NCBI GenBank assembly: GCA_023269675.1
Contig: JAHFSX010000014.1
Span: 1-64,000 of the forward strand
Length of the DNA stretch: 64,000 bases
DNA from: Verrucomicrobiota bacterium
GTDB taxonomy: Bacteria; Verrucomicrobiota; Kiritimatiellia; RFP12; UBA1067
Direction: 5' to 3'
Shown here: positions 18,550-26,947 of the stretch, piece by piece
Layout: every line of letters begins with the position of its first letter
Numbering within the stretch: position 1 is the first letter of the stretch
Translations under genes and position numbers: made by a program
Notes under the pieces: model-generated
The model's input: only the letters and a program-made list of their open reading frames with translations
What the model was told of the DNA's origin: nothing
Database searches by the model: none

Positions 18550-19410
18550 TCATCCCCTCCGGAACAGCCCGCTGCGCCAGATCTCGATCAGCAGGCTCTC
18601 GACCTCCACGAGGCCCTGCGCCTCATAGGCCGCGCGCACCGCCGCATACTGCTCGTCGAGGATGCCGGAGACCACGAGTCGCGCCTGCGGCCCCGGCGCG
18701 ACCGACCCGGCCACCTGCGGAGCGAACTGGATCAGGACCGGCGCCAGGATGTTCGCCACCACGACATCGGCCGGGGCGTACGGATGCGAAAGGTCGTCGA
18801 GCGTGAAGGGGATCGACACGCCGTTGATGGCCGCGTTCTCCTCTGAGACCCGGATGCAGTCCGGATCGTTGTCGAAGCCGCTCACCTCCGCAAAGCCCAG
18901 CAGCTTCGCGCCGATCGCGAGGATGCCCGAGCCGCACCCCATGTCGAGCACCGAGCGGCGCGGGTTCTCCGCCGCCAGCGCGTCCAGGAATTTGAGGCAC
19001 GCCTGCGTGGTGGCGTGCTTGCCCGTGCCGAAGCTGAGGCCGGGGTCGAGCTGGATCACGCGCTCGCCGGGCCGGGCTTCGTAAGGCTCCCACGACGGCC
19101 GGACCACCACGCGGGCCGAGATCTTCTCGACGTGGAAGAAGCGCTTCCAGCTCTCCGCCCAATCGCTGCGCGCCAGCGTGCCGAGCGTCGGCACAAGCTT
19201 CAGTCCGAGCAGCGCCCCGGCCTGCGTCAGCGACTGCTTGACGGCAGCGGCCTGCGCCGCGTCTTCCAGAAAGACATCGACGCGGCACGCCTGGGTCTCG
19301 ACATCGAACCACGCGGTCGGCGTGAAAAGTTCGGCGTCGATCAACTCAAAAAGCCCGTCCACCGCGGCCTCCGGCACCGCGCAGCTCACCACCGTCAAAG
19401 AATCGTTCAT
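18550..19410 (-). CDS. prmA: Ribosomal protein L11 methyltransferase-like protein
   Basis: SAM-dependent methyltransferase predicted to trimethylate ribosomal protein L11. The 286-residue product has an N-terminal substrate-recognition region, then the PrmA signature LDPGLSFGTGKHATTQACL, motif I VLDMGCGSGILAIGA, acidic motif FDNDPDCIRVSEENA, and the catalytic NILA (VVANILAPVLIQFA). These match PrmA rather than generic methyltransferases. No ribosome site is visible: the ATG lies inside a CTAATGAAC-type motif of the flanking repeat, which also borders the stop codon. Lower-level neighbours (serA upstream) run the same way but are separated by the repeat. Confidence 0.9.
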   Translation of the reverse strand: MNDSLTVVSCAVPEAAVDGLFELIDAELFTPTAWFDVETQACRVDVFLEDAAQAAAVKQSLTQAGALLGLKLVPTLGTLARSDWAESWKRFFHVEKISARVVVRPSWEPYEARPGERVIQLDPGLSFGTGKHATTQACLKFLDALAAENPRRSVLDMGCGSGILAIGAKLLGFAEVSGFDNDPDCIRVSEENAAINGVSIPFTLDDLSHPYAPADVVVANILAPVLIQFAPQVAGSVAPGPQARLVVSGILDEQYAAVRAAYEAQGLVEVESLLIEIWRSGLFRRG

Positions 19411-19531
19411 TAGTTCGTTAGCGCGTTAGTTCATCAGTCGTTAGTTCATTAATTTGGTGATGCGGACGTTCGCCCGCACCGGTTCCACACACTAACGCAC
19501 TCATGCAATAATGAACTGCCGCACTTCTCCT
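19411..19531. repeat. GTTAGTTCATTAGT-type repeat before the prmA start
   Basis: TTAGTTCGTTAGCGCGTTAG and related units at 19412-19450, and an inverse part (ACTAACGCACTCATGC) near 19492. Same family as 18419-18549, so prmA is bracketed by copies. It fills the whole gap to serA. Confidence 0.6.
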
Positions 19532-21109
19532 TTACACCACCGTGCAGACCGCCGAATGCGCCGCGATGTCGGCCTTGATCACCTTGACCAGGTCGTCCGA
19601 GACCGGCTGGTTGAGCTTGATGATGGCCAGCGACCGCTGCGTCTTGGCGTTGTGCGGGTTGCGCATGTCCTCGATGTTGATGCCCGCGTCGGCCAGCTTG
19701 CGGCTGATGGAGGCGATCACGCCCGGACGGTCCTCGTACAGGCAGAAGAGCGTCGCGCCGCTCGGCTCGAAATAGAGGCGGTCGAACTCGTCGATGCGCG
19801 ACACCGTCTGCACGCCCTCGGTGACCGTCCCGCGCACGCTGAAGCTCTTGAGGCTCTGGTTCGGCTGCTCGACGGTCAGGTCGATCGTCACCGCGTTGCC
19901 GTAGCCCTTCTCGGCGTCCGCCTCGCGGTTGACCAGCTCGATCCCCATCTCCTTCAGGAACTTGACCGCCGCCTTGTAGTCGTTGTAGCGGTCGAAATCG
20001 TGCCAGATGCCCGAGAGGATCGAGACCGTCAGCCATTTGCCGAAGGGCGCGAGGGCCCCGTAGAAACTGGTCTCCAGCATCTTGATCGGCGTCTGGGTGC
20101 CCGCGAGCTGGCGCACCAGGCTCGCCAGGTTGTAGGCCATCTCGCAGTAGGCGCGCTCCAGGCCTTCCGGGATGTCGCGGTTGACGATGCAGCTCATGTC
20201 AGCCTTCTCGTCCAGATCGATCAGCTCCTGCGCGGCGCGCTGCGCGGCCACGTAGTTGGCCTCGTGGGTGTTGGCGCCCAGATGCGGCAGCATGATGTCC
20301 GCGATGTCGGCCATGCTCTTGGGGCCGGCCTCGTCTTTCGGATAGACGTCGTTCAGGTAGCGCAGCTTTTTTTCGGCTTTGGCCGCGCGCAGGGCGTCCT
20401 CGTCGATGATGCCGAAGCGGGCGCAGTTGATGATGGTGGCGCCCTTCTTCATCAGCCCGATCAGCCGGGTGCCGACCAGCCCGCGCGTGCTGTCGCCGCC
20501 GGGGATGTGCAGCGTCACGTAGTCGCACTGGCTGAAGATCTCATCCAGGGTGGCGGACTCGATGCCGAGGTCGCGCACGCGGTCGCTGTTCACGAGCGGA
20601 TCGTAGCCCAGCAGGCGGCACTCGAAGCCCTTGAGCCGCTTGGCGACCAGGCGCCCGATGTTGCCGAGTCCCACGATGCCCACGGTCTTGCCCGTGACCT
20701 CGCGGCCCATGTAGTCCTTCTTCTCCCAGCCCCCGGCGCGGGTGGTCTGGTCGGCCTTGACGATGTGGCGCGCGTCGGCGAGCATCAGGGCGACCACCTC
20801 CTCGGCCACGGCGTTGGCGTTCGCGCCGGGCGTGTTCATCACGTCCACGCCCTTTTTGCGCGCGTGCTTGATGTCGATCGTGTCGTACCCCGCGCCCGCG
20901 CGGACCACCACCTTGAGCTGAGGCAGGGCGTCGATCACGGCCGCAGGCACCGACTCGCTGCGCACGATCACCGCATAGGTGTCCGGATGGGCCTTGACCT
21001 GCTCGTCGAGCGGCGTCTTGGCGTCTTGAAGAACCTCATAACCGCCATGCGCCTTCAGAATGTCGGCCGCCACGGAGTCCAGCTTGGTCGGAATCAGAAC
21101 TTTTTTCAT
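19532..21109 (-). CDS. serA: D-3-phosphoglycerate dehydrogenase
   Basis: First step of serine synthesis: oxidises 3-phosphoglycerate to 3-phosphohydroxypyruvate with NAD. The 525-residue length is that of the long (type I) SerA. It begins with MKKVLIPTKLDSVAADIL and the substrate-binding half with RAGAGYDTIDI. The NAD-binding TVGIVGLGNIGRLVAKRL follows, then the catalytic-site blocks CDYVTLHIPGG and LPHLGANTHEAN. After these come the intervening domain and a C-terminal ACT domain (RLYFEPSGATLFCLYEDRPGVIASISRKL) that usually gives serine feedback control. GAGGAA lies upstream of the ATG. gapA and pgk, which make its substrate, are also in this window. Confidence 0.93.
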   Translation of the reverse strand: MKKVLIPTKLDSVAADILKAHGGYEVLQDAKTPLDEQVKAHPDTYAVIVRSESVPAAVIDALPQLKVVVRAGAGYDTIDIKHARKKGVDVMNTPGANANAVAEEVVALMLADARHIVKADQTTRAGGWEKKDYMGREVTGKTVGIVGLGNIGRLVAKRLKGFECRLLGYDPLVNSDRVRDLGIESATLDEIFSQCDYVTLHIPGGDSTRGLVGTRLIGLMKKGATIINCARFGIIDEDALRAAKAEKKLRYLNDVYPKDEAGPKSMADIADIMLPHLGANTHEANYVAAQRAAQELIDLDEKADMSCIVNRDIPEGLERAYCEMAYNLASLVRQLAGTQTPIKMLETSFYGALAPFGKWLTVSILSGIWHDFDRYNDYKAAVKFLKEMGIELVNREADAEKGYGNAVTIDLTVEQPNQSLKSFSVRGTVTEGVQTVSRIDEFDRLYFEPSGATLFCLYEDRPGVIASISRKLADAGINIEDMRNPHNAKTQRSLAIIKLNQPVSDDLVKVIKADIAAHSAVCTVV

Positions 21110-21298
21110 GCTTCAACAGTTCCTCAGGGTTTGGTATTCTCAAAACACATCGCGAACAGACCGATGCGGCAACGGCACGTCCGTCGCCCGTCTGAAACAG
21201 GTTCATACTTTAATCCGGTTGAGGACGGGAATCAAGCACCGTTGAGCGATTCGCGTTTTTTTGAAGGCGCCCACCGGCAACGATTGGAACAGGAAACA

Positions 21299-22336
21299 AT
21301 GAAGCAGACTGGCAAATTATGGCTCGCGGCGCTTGCGGTGACCGCCGCCCTTTTTTCGGCGCACGCGCAGGGCGGCTATTCGGGCTCGAACCAAGGCTAC
21401 GCCACCGACAAATTCGAAGGGTTCGAGTCGGTTGACAAGGACACGCGGCTGCCTCAAAAAGAGAAGTCCTTCTGGTACTCGGTGAGCGAAAAAACCGCCG
21501 CCGCGCAGCTCGCCTATGCGGGGAAGCTGGCCGCCGAGGGCAAAAACAAGGCCGCGCGCAAAGCCAACGAGGCGCTGGTCCGCCAGTGGCCCACGGCCCC
21601 GGAAGCCGCACAGGCCCAGCTCGCGCTCGCGCAGCTCTTCGAACAGGCCGAGAAGTATGAGCGGGCGTTCGACGAGTACCAGTACCTGATGACCTATTTT
21701 GCCGGGCATTGCCCCTACAACGAGGTGCTGGACCGCCAGTTCCGCATCGCCAACCTTCTGCTCCACGGCAACAAGAGCATGTTCGGCTGGATCCTCAACG
21801 GGACCGACACGATCCGCGAGCGGTTTGAGAAGATTGTGCTCAACGCGCCGCGCTCGGCCCTGGCGCCCGAAGTCATGCTCATCATCGGCAGCATCCGCGT
21901 CTCAGCGGGTGAGAAACAGGAGGCCATCTCCGTTTACGACGGCATCCTCAACCGCTTCCCCGGCTCGCCGCAGGCGATCTCGGCCGCCTACCTCGCCGCC
22001 CAATGCCGTTATGAACTGGCGGTCAAGCACAACTACAACGAGCCGCGCTGCCGCGAGGCGATCGCCTTCTTCAAGGCCATTCTGAACCGCGCGCCCAACC
22101 ACCCGCAGAAGGAGCAGATGACGGCGTGGCTGAACGAGCTGACCACCCTGCGACTCGAGCAGAACTACCAGCAGGCGCGCTTCTACGACACCACCCAGCG
22201 CAAGCCCGACGCCGCCAAAGCGGCCTACCGCCGTTTCCTGACTGAATTCGCCGACTCGAAATACGCCCCGCAAGTCCGTGCCCGTCTCGCTGAACTCGAG
22301 AAGGCGCCCGCACCTGCCAACACCCCCGCAAAATAG
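21299..22336 (+). CDS. bamD: BamD-like outer-membrane assembly TPR protein
   Basis: 345-residue secreted TPR protein resembling BamD/YfiO, the helical part of the beta-barrel assembly machine. A signal peptide (MKQTGKLWLAALAVTAALF, likely cleaved after AHA) is followed by TPR helices from about residue 70: AQLAYAGKLAAEGKNKAA, EAAQAQLALAQLFEQ, KYERAFDEYQYLMTYF and PYNEVLDRQFRIANLL, the last a BamD-like signature. Unlike classical BamD, no lipobox Cys follows the signal, so it may be periplasmic rather than lipid-anchored. AGGAAA precedes the ATG at 21299; a much longer open frame starting at 19511 is antisense to serA and rejected. It heads the operon bamD-lptE-hflX-rsmI. Confidence 0.75.
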   Translation: MKQTGKLWLAALAVTAALFSAHAQGGYSGSNQGYATDKFEGFESVDKDTRLPQKEKSFWYSVSEKTAAAQLAYAGKLAAEGKNKAARKANEALVRQWPTAPEAAQAQLALAQLFEQAEKYERAFDEYQYLMTYFAGHCPYNEVLDRQFRIANLLLHGNKSMFGWILNGTDTIRERFEKIVLNAPRSALAPEVMLIIGSIRVSAGEKQEAISVYDGILNRFPGSPQAISAAYLAAQCRYELAVKHNYNEPRCREAIAFFKAILNRAPNHPQKEQMTAWLNELTTLRLEQNYQQARFYDTTQRKPDAAKAAYRRFLTEFADSKYAPQVRARLAELEKAPAPANTPAK

Positions 22337-22344
22337 GAGCCTCC

Positions 22345-22857
22345 ATGCGCGTGTACCGCCCTCTCGCCTTATCCCTCGCCGCGGCCCTGCTCTTTTCAGC
22401 CGGCTGCGCCAGCTACCGGTTCACCTCCCCGGTTCCCGCGGAGCTGCGCACCATTTCGGTGCCGGTTTTCGAGAACGCCTCCGGGTTCCCTGAGATCGAC
22501 GCCGTCGTCACGCAGTATGTGCTGCGCGAGCTCCAGCGCGAGGGCACCTTCAAAATCAAAGACGTGAGCGACTCCTCGCTCAAACTCCTCGGCAAGCTCG
22601 TCAAGAGCGAGACCCACCCGCTCAACTACGAACGCGGCTCCAGCTCGCGCACATCGGAATACCGGTACGCGATCGTGGCCGAGATCACCCTCGTCGAACG
22701 CAGCACCGGCAAGCTGCTCATCGACGGCCAGCTGATCAAGGCGAACACGACCTTCCTCACGCACGGGGACATGCTCACCGGCCTGCAGGACGCCTACCCG
22801 CGCATCGCCAAAGAACTCTCGCGCGCCATCGTCGACGCGGTGCTGGCGAACTGGTAA
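22345..22857 (+). CDS. lptE: LptE-like LPS assembly lipoprotein
   Basis: LptE plugs the LptD barrel that inserts lipopolysaccharide in the outer membrane. The 170-residue product has a lipoprotein signal, LALSLAAALLFSAGC, with the lipobox Cys at residue 21. The LptE-family pattern ELRTISVPVFENASGFPEIDAVVTQ follows, then LQREGTFKI and a short beta sandwich ending in a helix, AYPRIAKELSRAIVDAV. It is 8 bases after bamD and 8 bases before hflX, so it is co-transcribed. It should be processed by the LspA encoded at 5260. LptD is not in the window. Family call rests on pattern and context. Confidence 0.75.
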   Translation: MRVYRPLALSLAAALLFSAGCASYRFTSPVPAELRTISVPVFENASGFPEIDAVVTQYVLRELQREGTFKIKDVSDSSLKLLGKLVKSETHPLNYERGSSSRTSEYRYAIVAEITLVERSTGKLLIDGQLIKANTTFLTHGDMLTGLQDAYPRIAKELSRAIVDAVLANW

Positions 22858-22865
22858 AAAAGCTC

Positions 22866-23999
22866 ATGACGCTTCACGACACACGCCACGTCGAGCGGGC
22901 CGTCCTGGCCCAAGTCGTCCACTCCCGGATGGACCCCGACGAGGCCGCCGACTCGCTGCTCGAACTGGGCCGCCTCGCCGACACCGCAGGCCTGGAGGTC
23001 AGCGGGCAGCTCACGCAGAACCGCGAAAAGCCCGACGGCGGCACCTTTTTCGGCACGGGCAAGGTCGAAGACCTGAAGGCGCTCGTCGCCGAGGCCGGCG
23101 CGAACACCGTCATCTTCGACAACGAGCTCAACGCCATCCAGGCCTACAACCTCGCGAAGGAGCTGGGCGTGCGCATCATGGACCGCAACGAGATCATCCT
23201 CGAGATCTTCGCGCGCCGCGCCCGCTCCTCCGAGGCCCAGAAACAGGTCGAGCTCGCGAAACTCGAATTCCAGCTCTCGCGCATCCCCGTCACCCAGGCG
23301 CAGCAGCGCTTCCGGGGCGGCATCGGCATGAAAGGCCCGGGCGAAAGCCACCTCCAGCTCCGCAACGAACCCCTGCGCCGCCGCATCGTGGAGCTCAAGA
23401 AAAAGCTCGCCGACATCCAGAAACAACAGTGCTCGCGCGGCAACGCCAAGCGCGAATGGCCCGTCGTCTCGCTCGTCGGCTACACCAACGCCGGCAAGTC
23501 CACCCTGCTGAACACGCTCTCGGACGCCGACGCCTATGTGGACGACCGCCTCTTCGCCACGCTCGACACCAAGACGCGCAAAGTCTGGCTGACCGAGAAG
23601 CGCCAAATCCTGCTGACCGACACCGTGGGCTTCATCCGCAACCTGCCCCACGGCCTGGTCGCCTCGTTCAAGTCCACCCTCAACGTCGCCGTGCAGGCCG
23701 ACCTGCTGCTGATCGTCGTCGACGCGGCCTACCCGCGCGTGGACGACCACATCGCCGTCTGCTACCGCACCCTCGAGGAGATCGGCGCGAAAGACGTGCC
23801 GCACCTGCTCGTCCTGAACAAGTGCGACCGAGGCAGCGCGGACAACGCGATCCTGCACGTGACCGAAAAATACCCGCAGGCCATTCCGGTTTCGGCCAAG
23901 ACCGGCTACGGGCTCGACCTTCTCAAACGGGCCATGATCGAGGAACTCCAAAAATGCTGCACGTTGTGGCAACTCCCATCGGCAACCTCGCGGATCTGA
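22866..23999 (+). CDS. hflX: HflX ribosome-associated GTPase
   Basis: GTPase that binds and splits stalled or stressed 70S ribosomes. The 377-residue product has the N-terminal HflX domain (GTGKVEDLKALV; VIFDNELNAIQAYNLAKELGVRIMDRNEIILEIFARRARS-type region), the linker GGIGMKGPGESHLQ, and the G domain with G1 GYTNAGKST, G3 DTVGFIRNLPHGLVASFKSTL and G4 NKCD, with SAK near the end as G5. It overlaps the start of rsmI by 46 bases, in a different frame. The weak upstream sequence AAAAAAGC is the only candidate ribosome site, and translation may be coupled to lptE. Confidence 0.93.
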   Translation: MTLHDTRHVERAVLAQVVHSRMDPDEAADSLLELGRLADTAGLEVSGQLTQNREKPDGGTFFGTGKVEDLKALVAEAGANTVIFDNELNAIQAYNLAKELGVRIMDRNEIILEIFARRARSSEAQKQVELAKLEFQLSRIPVTQAQQRFRGGIGMKGPGESHLQLRNEPLRRRIVELKKKLADIQKQQCSRGNAKREWPVVSLVGYTNAGKSTLLNTLSDADAYVDDRLFATLDTKTRKVWLTEKRQILLTDTVGFIRNLPHGLVASFKSTLNVAVQADLLLIVVDAAYPRVDDHIAVCYRTLEEIGAKDVPHLLVLNKCDRGSADNAILHVTEKYPQAIPVSAKTGYGLDLLKRAMIEELQKCCTLWQLPSATSRI

Positions 24000-24667
24000 G
24001 CCCGCGCGCCCTGGAGGCGCTGAAGACCGCCGACCTGATCGCCTGCGAAGACACGCGCCGCACCTGGGGCCTGTTGACCGCGTTCAACATCCCGCGCCCG
24101 GAAATGATCTCCTACCGCCAGGGCAACGAGGAACGCACCGGCGACTACATCATCCAGGCGGTCAACGCCGGACGCTCGGTCGCGCTCTGCTCCGACGGCG
24201 GCTACCCCGGCATCAGCGACCCCGGCTACCGGCTCATCCGCCGCGCCGCGCAAGAGAAGGTCGCCTTCGACGTCATCCCCGGCGCCTCGGCCGTGGATCT
24301 CGCCCTGCTCTTCTCCGGGCTCTCCACCTCGAGCTTCACCTTCAAGGGCTTCCCGCCCCGCCGGCCGGGCGCGCTGCGCCGTTTCTTCGAGGAAGAGAAA
24401 GCTCTGCCGCACACGCTCATCTGCTTCGAGTCGCCCTTCCGCATCGCCCCGTCGCTCAAAGCCGCGCTCGAGGTCCTGGGCGACCGCGAGGCCGCGGTCT
24501 GCATCGAGCTCACCAAGGCGCACGAGCGCATCGTCCGCGGCTTCCTCTCCGAGATCATCCCGCAGTTCGACGGCAAGACCGTCAAGGGCGAGGTCGCCTT
24601 CGTCATCGCCGGCGCCAACCCCAAATTCGCCCGGGATACGGAAGAGGAAGAAGAGACCGACGTTTAA
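23954..24667 (+). CDS. rsmI: 16S rRNA 2'-O-methyltransferase RsmI
   Basis: SAM-dependent enzyme methylating the ribose of C1402 in 16S rRNA. 237 residues. It begins MLHVVATPIGNLADLSPRAL and continues with the signatures DLIACEDTRRT, SYRQGNEE, VALCSDGGYPGISDPGYRLI (the family usually has SDAGxPGISDPG) and VIPGASAVDLALLFSGL, with KTVKGEVAFVIAG near the end. The start at 23954 has GAGGA about ten bases upstream, inside the hflX coding sequence. A longer frame open from 23429 is a shadow of hflX. Acidic C-terminus (EEEEE). Confidence 0.94.
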   Translation: MLHVVATPIGNLADLSPRALEALKTADLIACEDTRRTWGLLTAFNIPRPEMISYRQGNEERTGDYIIQAVNAGRSVALCSDGGYPGISDPGYRLIRRAAQEKVAFDVIPGASAVDLALLFSGLSTSSFTFKGFPPRRPGALRRFFEEEKALPHTLICFESPFRIAPSLKAALEVLGDREAAVCIELTKAHERIVRGFLSEIIPQFDGKTVKGEVAFVIAGANPKFARDTEEEEETDV

Positions 24668-24716
24668 CACAAAGGCACGAGGTTATCCCCGGTAGGGCGA
24701 GCGCTCCGCGCCGCCG
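24665..24716. repeat. Repeat remnants after rsmI
   Basis: A partial family-4 arm (AACACAAAGGCAC at 24666-24678) is followed by a single family-2 unit at 24691-24716 (GGTAGGGCGAGCGCTCC ...). Partner arms are missing, so these look like decayed or half elements. Confidence 0.55.
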
Positions 24717-24749
24717 TTTCCGCTGTTGGTCCAGCCGTCACTGAGCCCC

Positions 24750-24783
24750 GAACTTTAGCACTCTCGCATTTTAGAACTTCTCC
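24750..24783. repeat. 34-base repeat ending at a start codon
   Basis: GAACTTTAGCACTCTCGCAT and the next 14 bases run up to the ATG at 24784. A second copy with 31 of 34 bases identical lies inside the same gene at 26195-26228. Confidence 0.75.
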
Positions 24784-26565
24784 ATGCGCCTTCTCTTTAT
24801 CCAGTTACCACGCCTCGACCCCGATCTCTCCTCGCCCGGCGAGAACCTGATGCCGGCCGCGGCCTGCCTGCGCGCCGCGCTGGAGCGCTCGCCCGAGGCG
24901 CAGCACTGGGAGGTCATCGAGACGCCCCCCTGCCAGAACGACGCGGCCGACCATGTGCTTGCGGACCACGTCGCCGCGCTGCGGCCTGACGCCCTCTCCG
25001 CCACCTGCTACCTCTGGAACATCGAGCGCACGCTGCACCTGCTCAAGCTCCTGAAAAAGCGCCTGCCCGCGCTGAAGGTCGTGATCGGCGGGCCCGACAT
25101 CGCTGCCAACCACCCGCTTCTCTACGCGCCTCCGTCCTCCGCCCTCTGTCCTCCGTCCTCTGCCCTCCGTCCTCGCGTCACTCTCCCCGTCGACGCGCAG
25201 GTCATCGGCGAAGGCGAGACGGTCTTCCCCGCCGTGCTGCGCTTCTTCCGCACCGGACGCGCCCCCGCTTTCCGCGGCGTCCTGTGGCGCGCCGAGGACG
25301 GCACTTTTACAGAAGGCACTCGTCCGCGCCCGGTCAAGCCGCTCCAGGAGCTGCTGCCCGCGCCGGATCACCCGATCAACCGGCCGGACGCCTTCGGCAT
25401 GGCGTATCTCGAGACCAACCGCGGCTGCCCCATGCGCTGCGCCTTCTGCTGCTACAACCTGCGCCGCAGCACCACCACCTGCCTGCCGCCGGAAGAGGTC
25501 GCCACCCGCATCCGCATCCTGCGCGAGCGCGGCGCGAAAGAGATCCGGCTGGTCGACCCCACCTTCAACGCGCACCCGCGCTTCGACGAGATTCTCGAGG
25601 TCATGACGCGCGCGAACCGCGACCGCGCGCTGGCTTTCTTCGTCGAGATCCGCGCGGACACGCTCACCGACGGGCAGGCCCGCCGCCTGGCCGAGGCCGG
25701 GGTCGCCGAGGCCGAGGTCGGCATTCAGAGCACCGACCCGAAGGTGCTGAAGATCATCCACCGCCCGCTCAACGCCGGCCTCGTGCTGCGCGGCATCGAG
25801 GCGCTGCTGCGCCACGGCATCAAGCCCACCCTGGACTTCATGTACGCGCTGCCCGCGCAGGACGAGCAAGACATCCAGCGCTCGCTCGACTGGCTGGCGC
25901 GTTTCGGCGACACGATCCACCCCCAGTTCCTGCCCACGCTGCTGCTCCCCGGCACGGAACTGCGCGACCGCGCCGGGGAGCTCGGCATCCGCGCGCAGCG
26001 CCTGCCGCCCTACCGCGTGCAATCCACGGACACCCTCTCCGCGCGTCAGCTCGCCAAGGTCGAAGCGTGGGCCAACGAGCGCCTCGGCGGCTTCGACTCT
26101 CCCACGCGGCGCTTTGTCGGCGTGCGCCTGCCCGACCTCTTCCCGCGCCGGATGCGTTGTTCCCTCGACTCCCGACTCCCGACGATCGACTCCCGAACTT
26201 TAGAACTCTCGAACTTTAGAACTTCTCCCGTCTCCAACCGCCAGTCGCTGCTGATCGCCGGCTCCGACCTCTTCTCGCAGCGCGAAGCCATCGCCGACCT
26301 CATCCGCAAGCAGGTGCTGGCCGAACCCCACATCCTCTGGCAGTTCGCGCTGGAGCCGACGCAAGAGGAGCCGCTCGACCTTTTCGATTTCCTGATCGCC
26401 GCTTTCGACAAGCTGCCCGGCCACTGGCTCGACCGCCTCATCTCGCCGCCCGGGCAGAAACGCCTGTGCGCCCGCCGCCTCTTCGTCAAGCTGCCGCGCG
26501 GCAACCGCTTCGATCCCGCCTGGACCGATGAGGTCGAAGAGTTGCTTGCGACCCGTTTTCATTGA
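24784..26565 (+). CDS. B12-binding-type radical SAM protein with repeats inside the frame
   Basis: 593 residues. The N-terminal B12-binding-like Rossmann region has MRLLFIQLPRLDPD, LKVVIGGPDI and VIGEGETVFP. The radical SAM barrel has canonical CPMRCAFC cysteines Cys215, Cys219 and Cys222. Later come IRLVDPTFN, AEVGIQSTDPKVLKIIHRP and LDFMYALPAQDEQD. The C-terminal ~110 residues (QSLLIAGSDLF ... DEVEELLATRF) resemble the extra domain (DUF4080-type) of one B12-radical SAM subfamily. Two low-complexity inserts lie in frame: about residues 116-131 (PPSSALCPPSSALRP), in the loop before GEGE, and about 461-482 (LDSRLPTIDSRTLELSN), between barrel and C-terminal domain. Both match intergenic repeat styles. 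No ribosome site; start set by the domain. Reaction unknown. Confidence 0.78.
   Translation: MRLLFIQLPRLDPDLSSPGENLMPAAACLRAALERSPEAQHWEVIETPPCQNDAADHVLADHVAALRPDALSATCYLWNIERTLHLLKLLKKRLPALKVVIGGPDIAANHPLLYAPPSSALCPPSSALRPRVTLPVDAQVIGEGETVFPAVLRFFRTGRAPAFRGVLWRAEDGTFTEGTRPRPVKPLQELLPAPDHPINRPDAFGMAYLETNRGCPMRCAFCCYNLRRSTTTCLPPEEVATRIRILRERGAKEIRLVDPTFNAHPRFDEILEVMTRANRDRALAFFVEIRADTLTDGQARRLAEAGVAEAEVGIQSTDPKVLKIIHRPLNAGLVLRGIEALLRHGIKPTLDFMYALPAQDEQDIQRSLDWLARFGDTIHPQFLPTLLLPGTELRDRAGELGIRAQRLPPYRVQSTDTLSARQLAKVEAWANERLGGFDSPTRRFVGVRLPDLFPRRMRCSLDSRLPTIDSRTLELSNFRTSPVSNRQSLLIAGSDLFSQREAIADLIRKQVLAEPHILWQFALEPTQEEPLDLFDFLIAAFDKLPGHWLDRLISPPGQKRLCARRLFVKLPRGNRFDPAWTDEVEELLATRFH
25129..25175. 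repeat. CCTCCGTCCTC-type micro-repeat inside a radical SAM gene
   Basis: Degenerate tandem of units such as CCTCCGTCCTCCGCCCTCTG in the reading frame, encoding repeated PPSSAL. Resembles the tract in the rnr tail (60440-60622, other strand). Confidence 0.7.
26163..26228. repeat. GACTCCCGA micro-repeat plus 34-base repeat inside a radical SAM gene
   Basis: Three near-copies of GACTCCCGA are followed by the 34-base repeat at 26195-26228, which differs at three positions from the copy before the start codon (24750-24783). The frame is kept open through it. Confidence 0.75.
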
Positions 26566-26815
26566 GATTGTCGCTCTGATTCCACACTTCCAGAAGTGTG
26601 AAGCACAGAGCCGTGCGCCTGCACACCGCTGCCGGTCTTGTCGGCCTTTTCGTTCCGTCCGCGCCCGCAAGTTGCCGCGTCAGGCGCAAGCCCAGGCGCG
26701 AGGATGCGCATGGCACATCCGGATGTGGCGCGCCCAGCCTTGGCCGTGCAGAAGCGTCCGGACAGCCTGTCACGCGCCCGAAACGGCTCTCCGCCCGCTC
26801 CACCGAAATCCGGGA
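26566..26815. other. Intergenic region after the radical SAM gene
   Basis: A palindrome at 26583-26600 (CACACTT-CCAG-AAGTGTG) can fold into a 7-bp hairpin with a 4-base loop 18 bases after the stop codon; it lacks a T-run, so its role as terminator is uncertain. From 26601 to 26815 several short open frames exist on both strands, but none has a ribosome site or recognisable product. Confidence 0.4.
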
Positions 26816-26844
26816 TTGACTGATTCATAGCTGTCGCGCATGAT
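26816..26844 (+). promoter_or_regulatory. Possible promoter of the large secreted protein gene
   Basis: TTGACT (26816-26821), 17-base spacer, CATGAT (26839-26844). It would give a leader of about 95 bases to the ATG at 26948. Moderate match. Confidence 0.4.
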
Positions 26845-26947
26845 TATGAACATTCCTATGTTTCGGATGTTCCGCGCTGGTGCCGAGTGGCGTGCGGCGC
26901 ATGCCGGTTCACTTGATGAGATGCCGATGAACCCGAAAGGTGGGCGC

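Noticed and set aside
19511..21298. N-terminal 596 codons of a frame continuous with bamD
   Set aside because: Antisense to serA. The real gene starts at 21299 with a ribosome site and a signal peptide.
26598..26830. Several overlapping small open frames on both strands after the radical SAM gene
   Set aside because: All lack ribosome sites and none resembles a known protein; typical of a GC-rich spacer.
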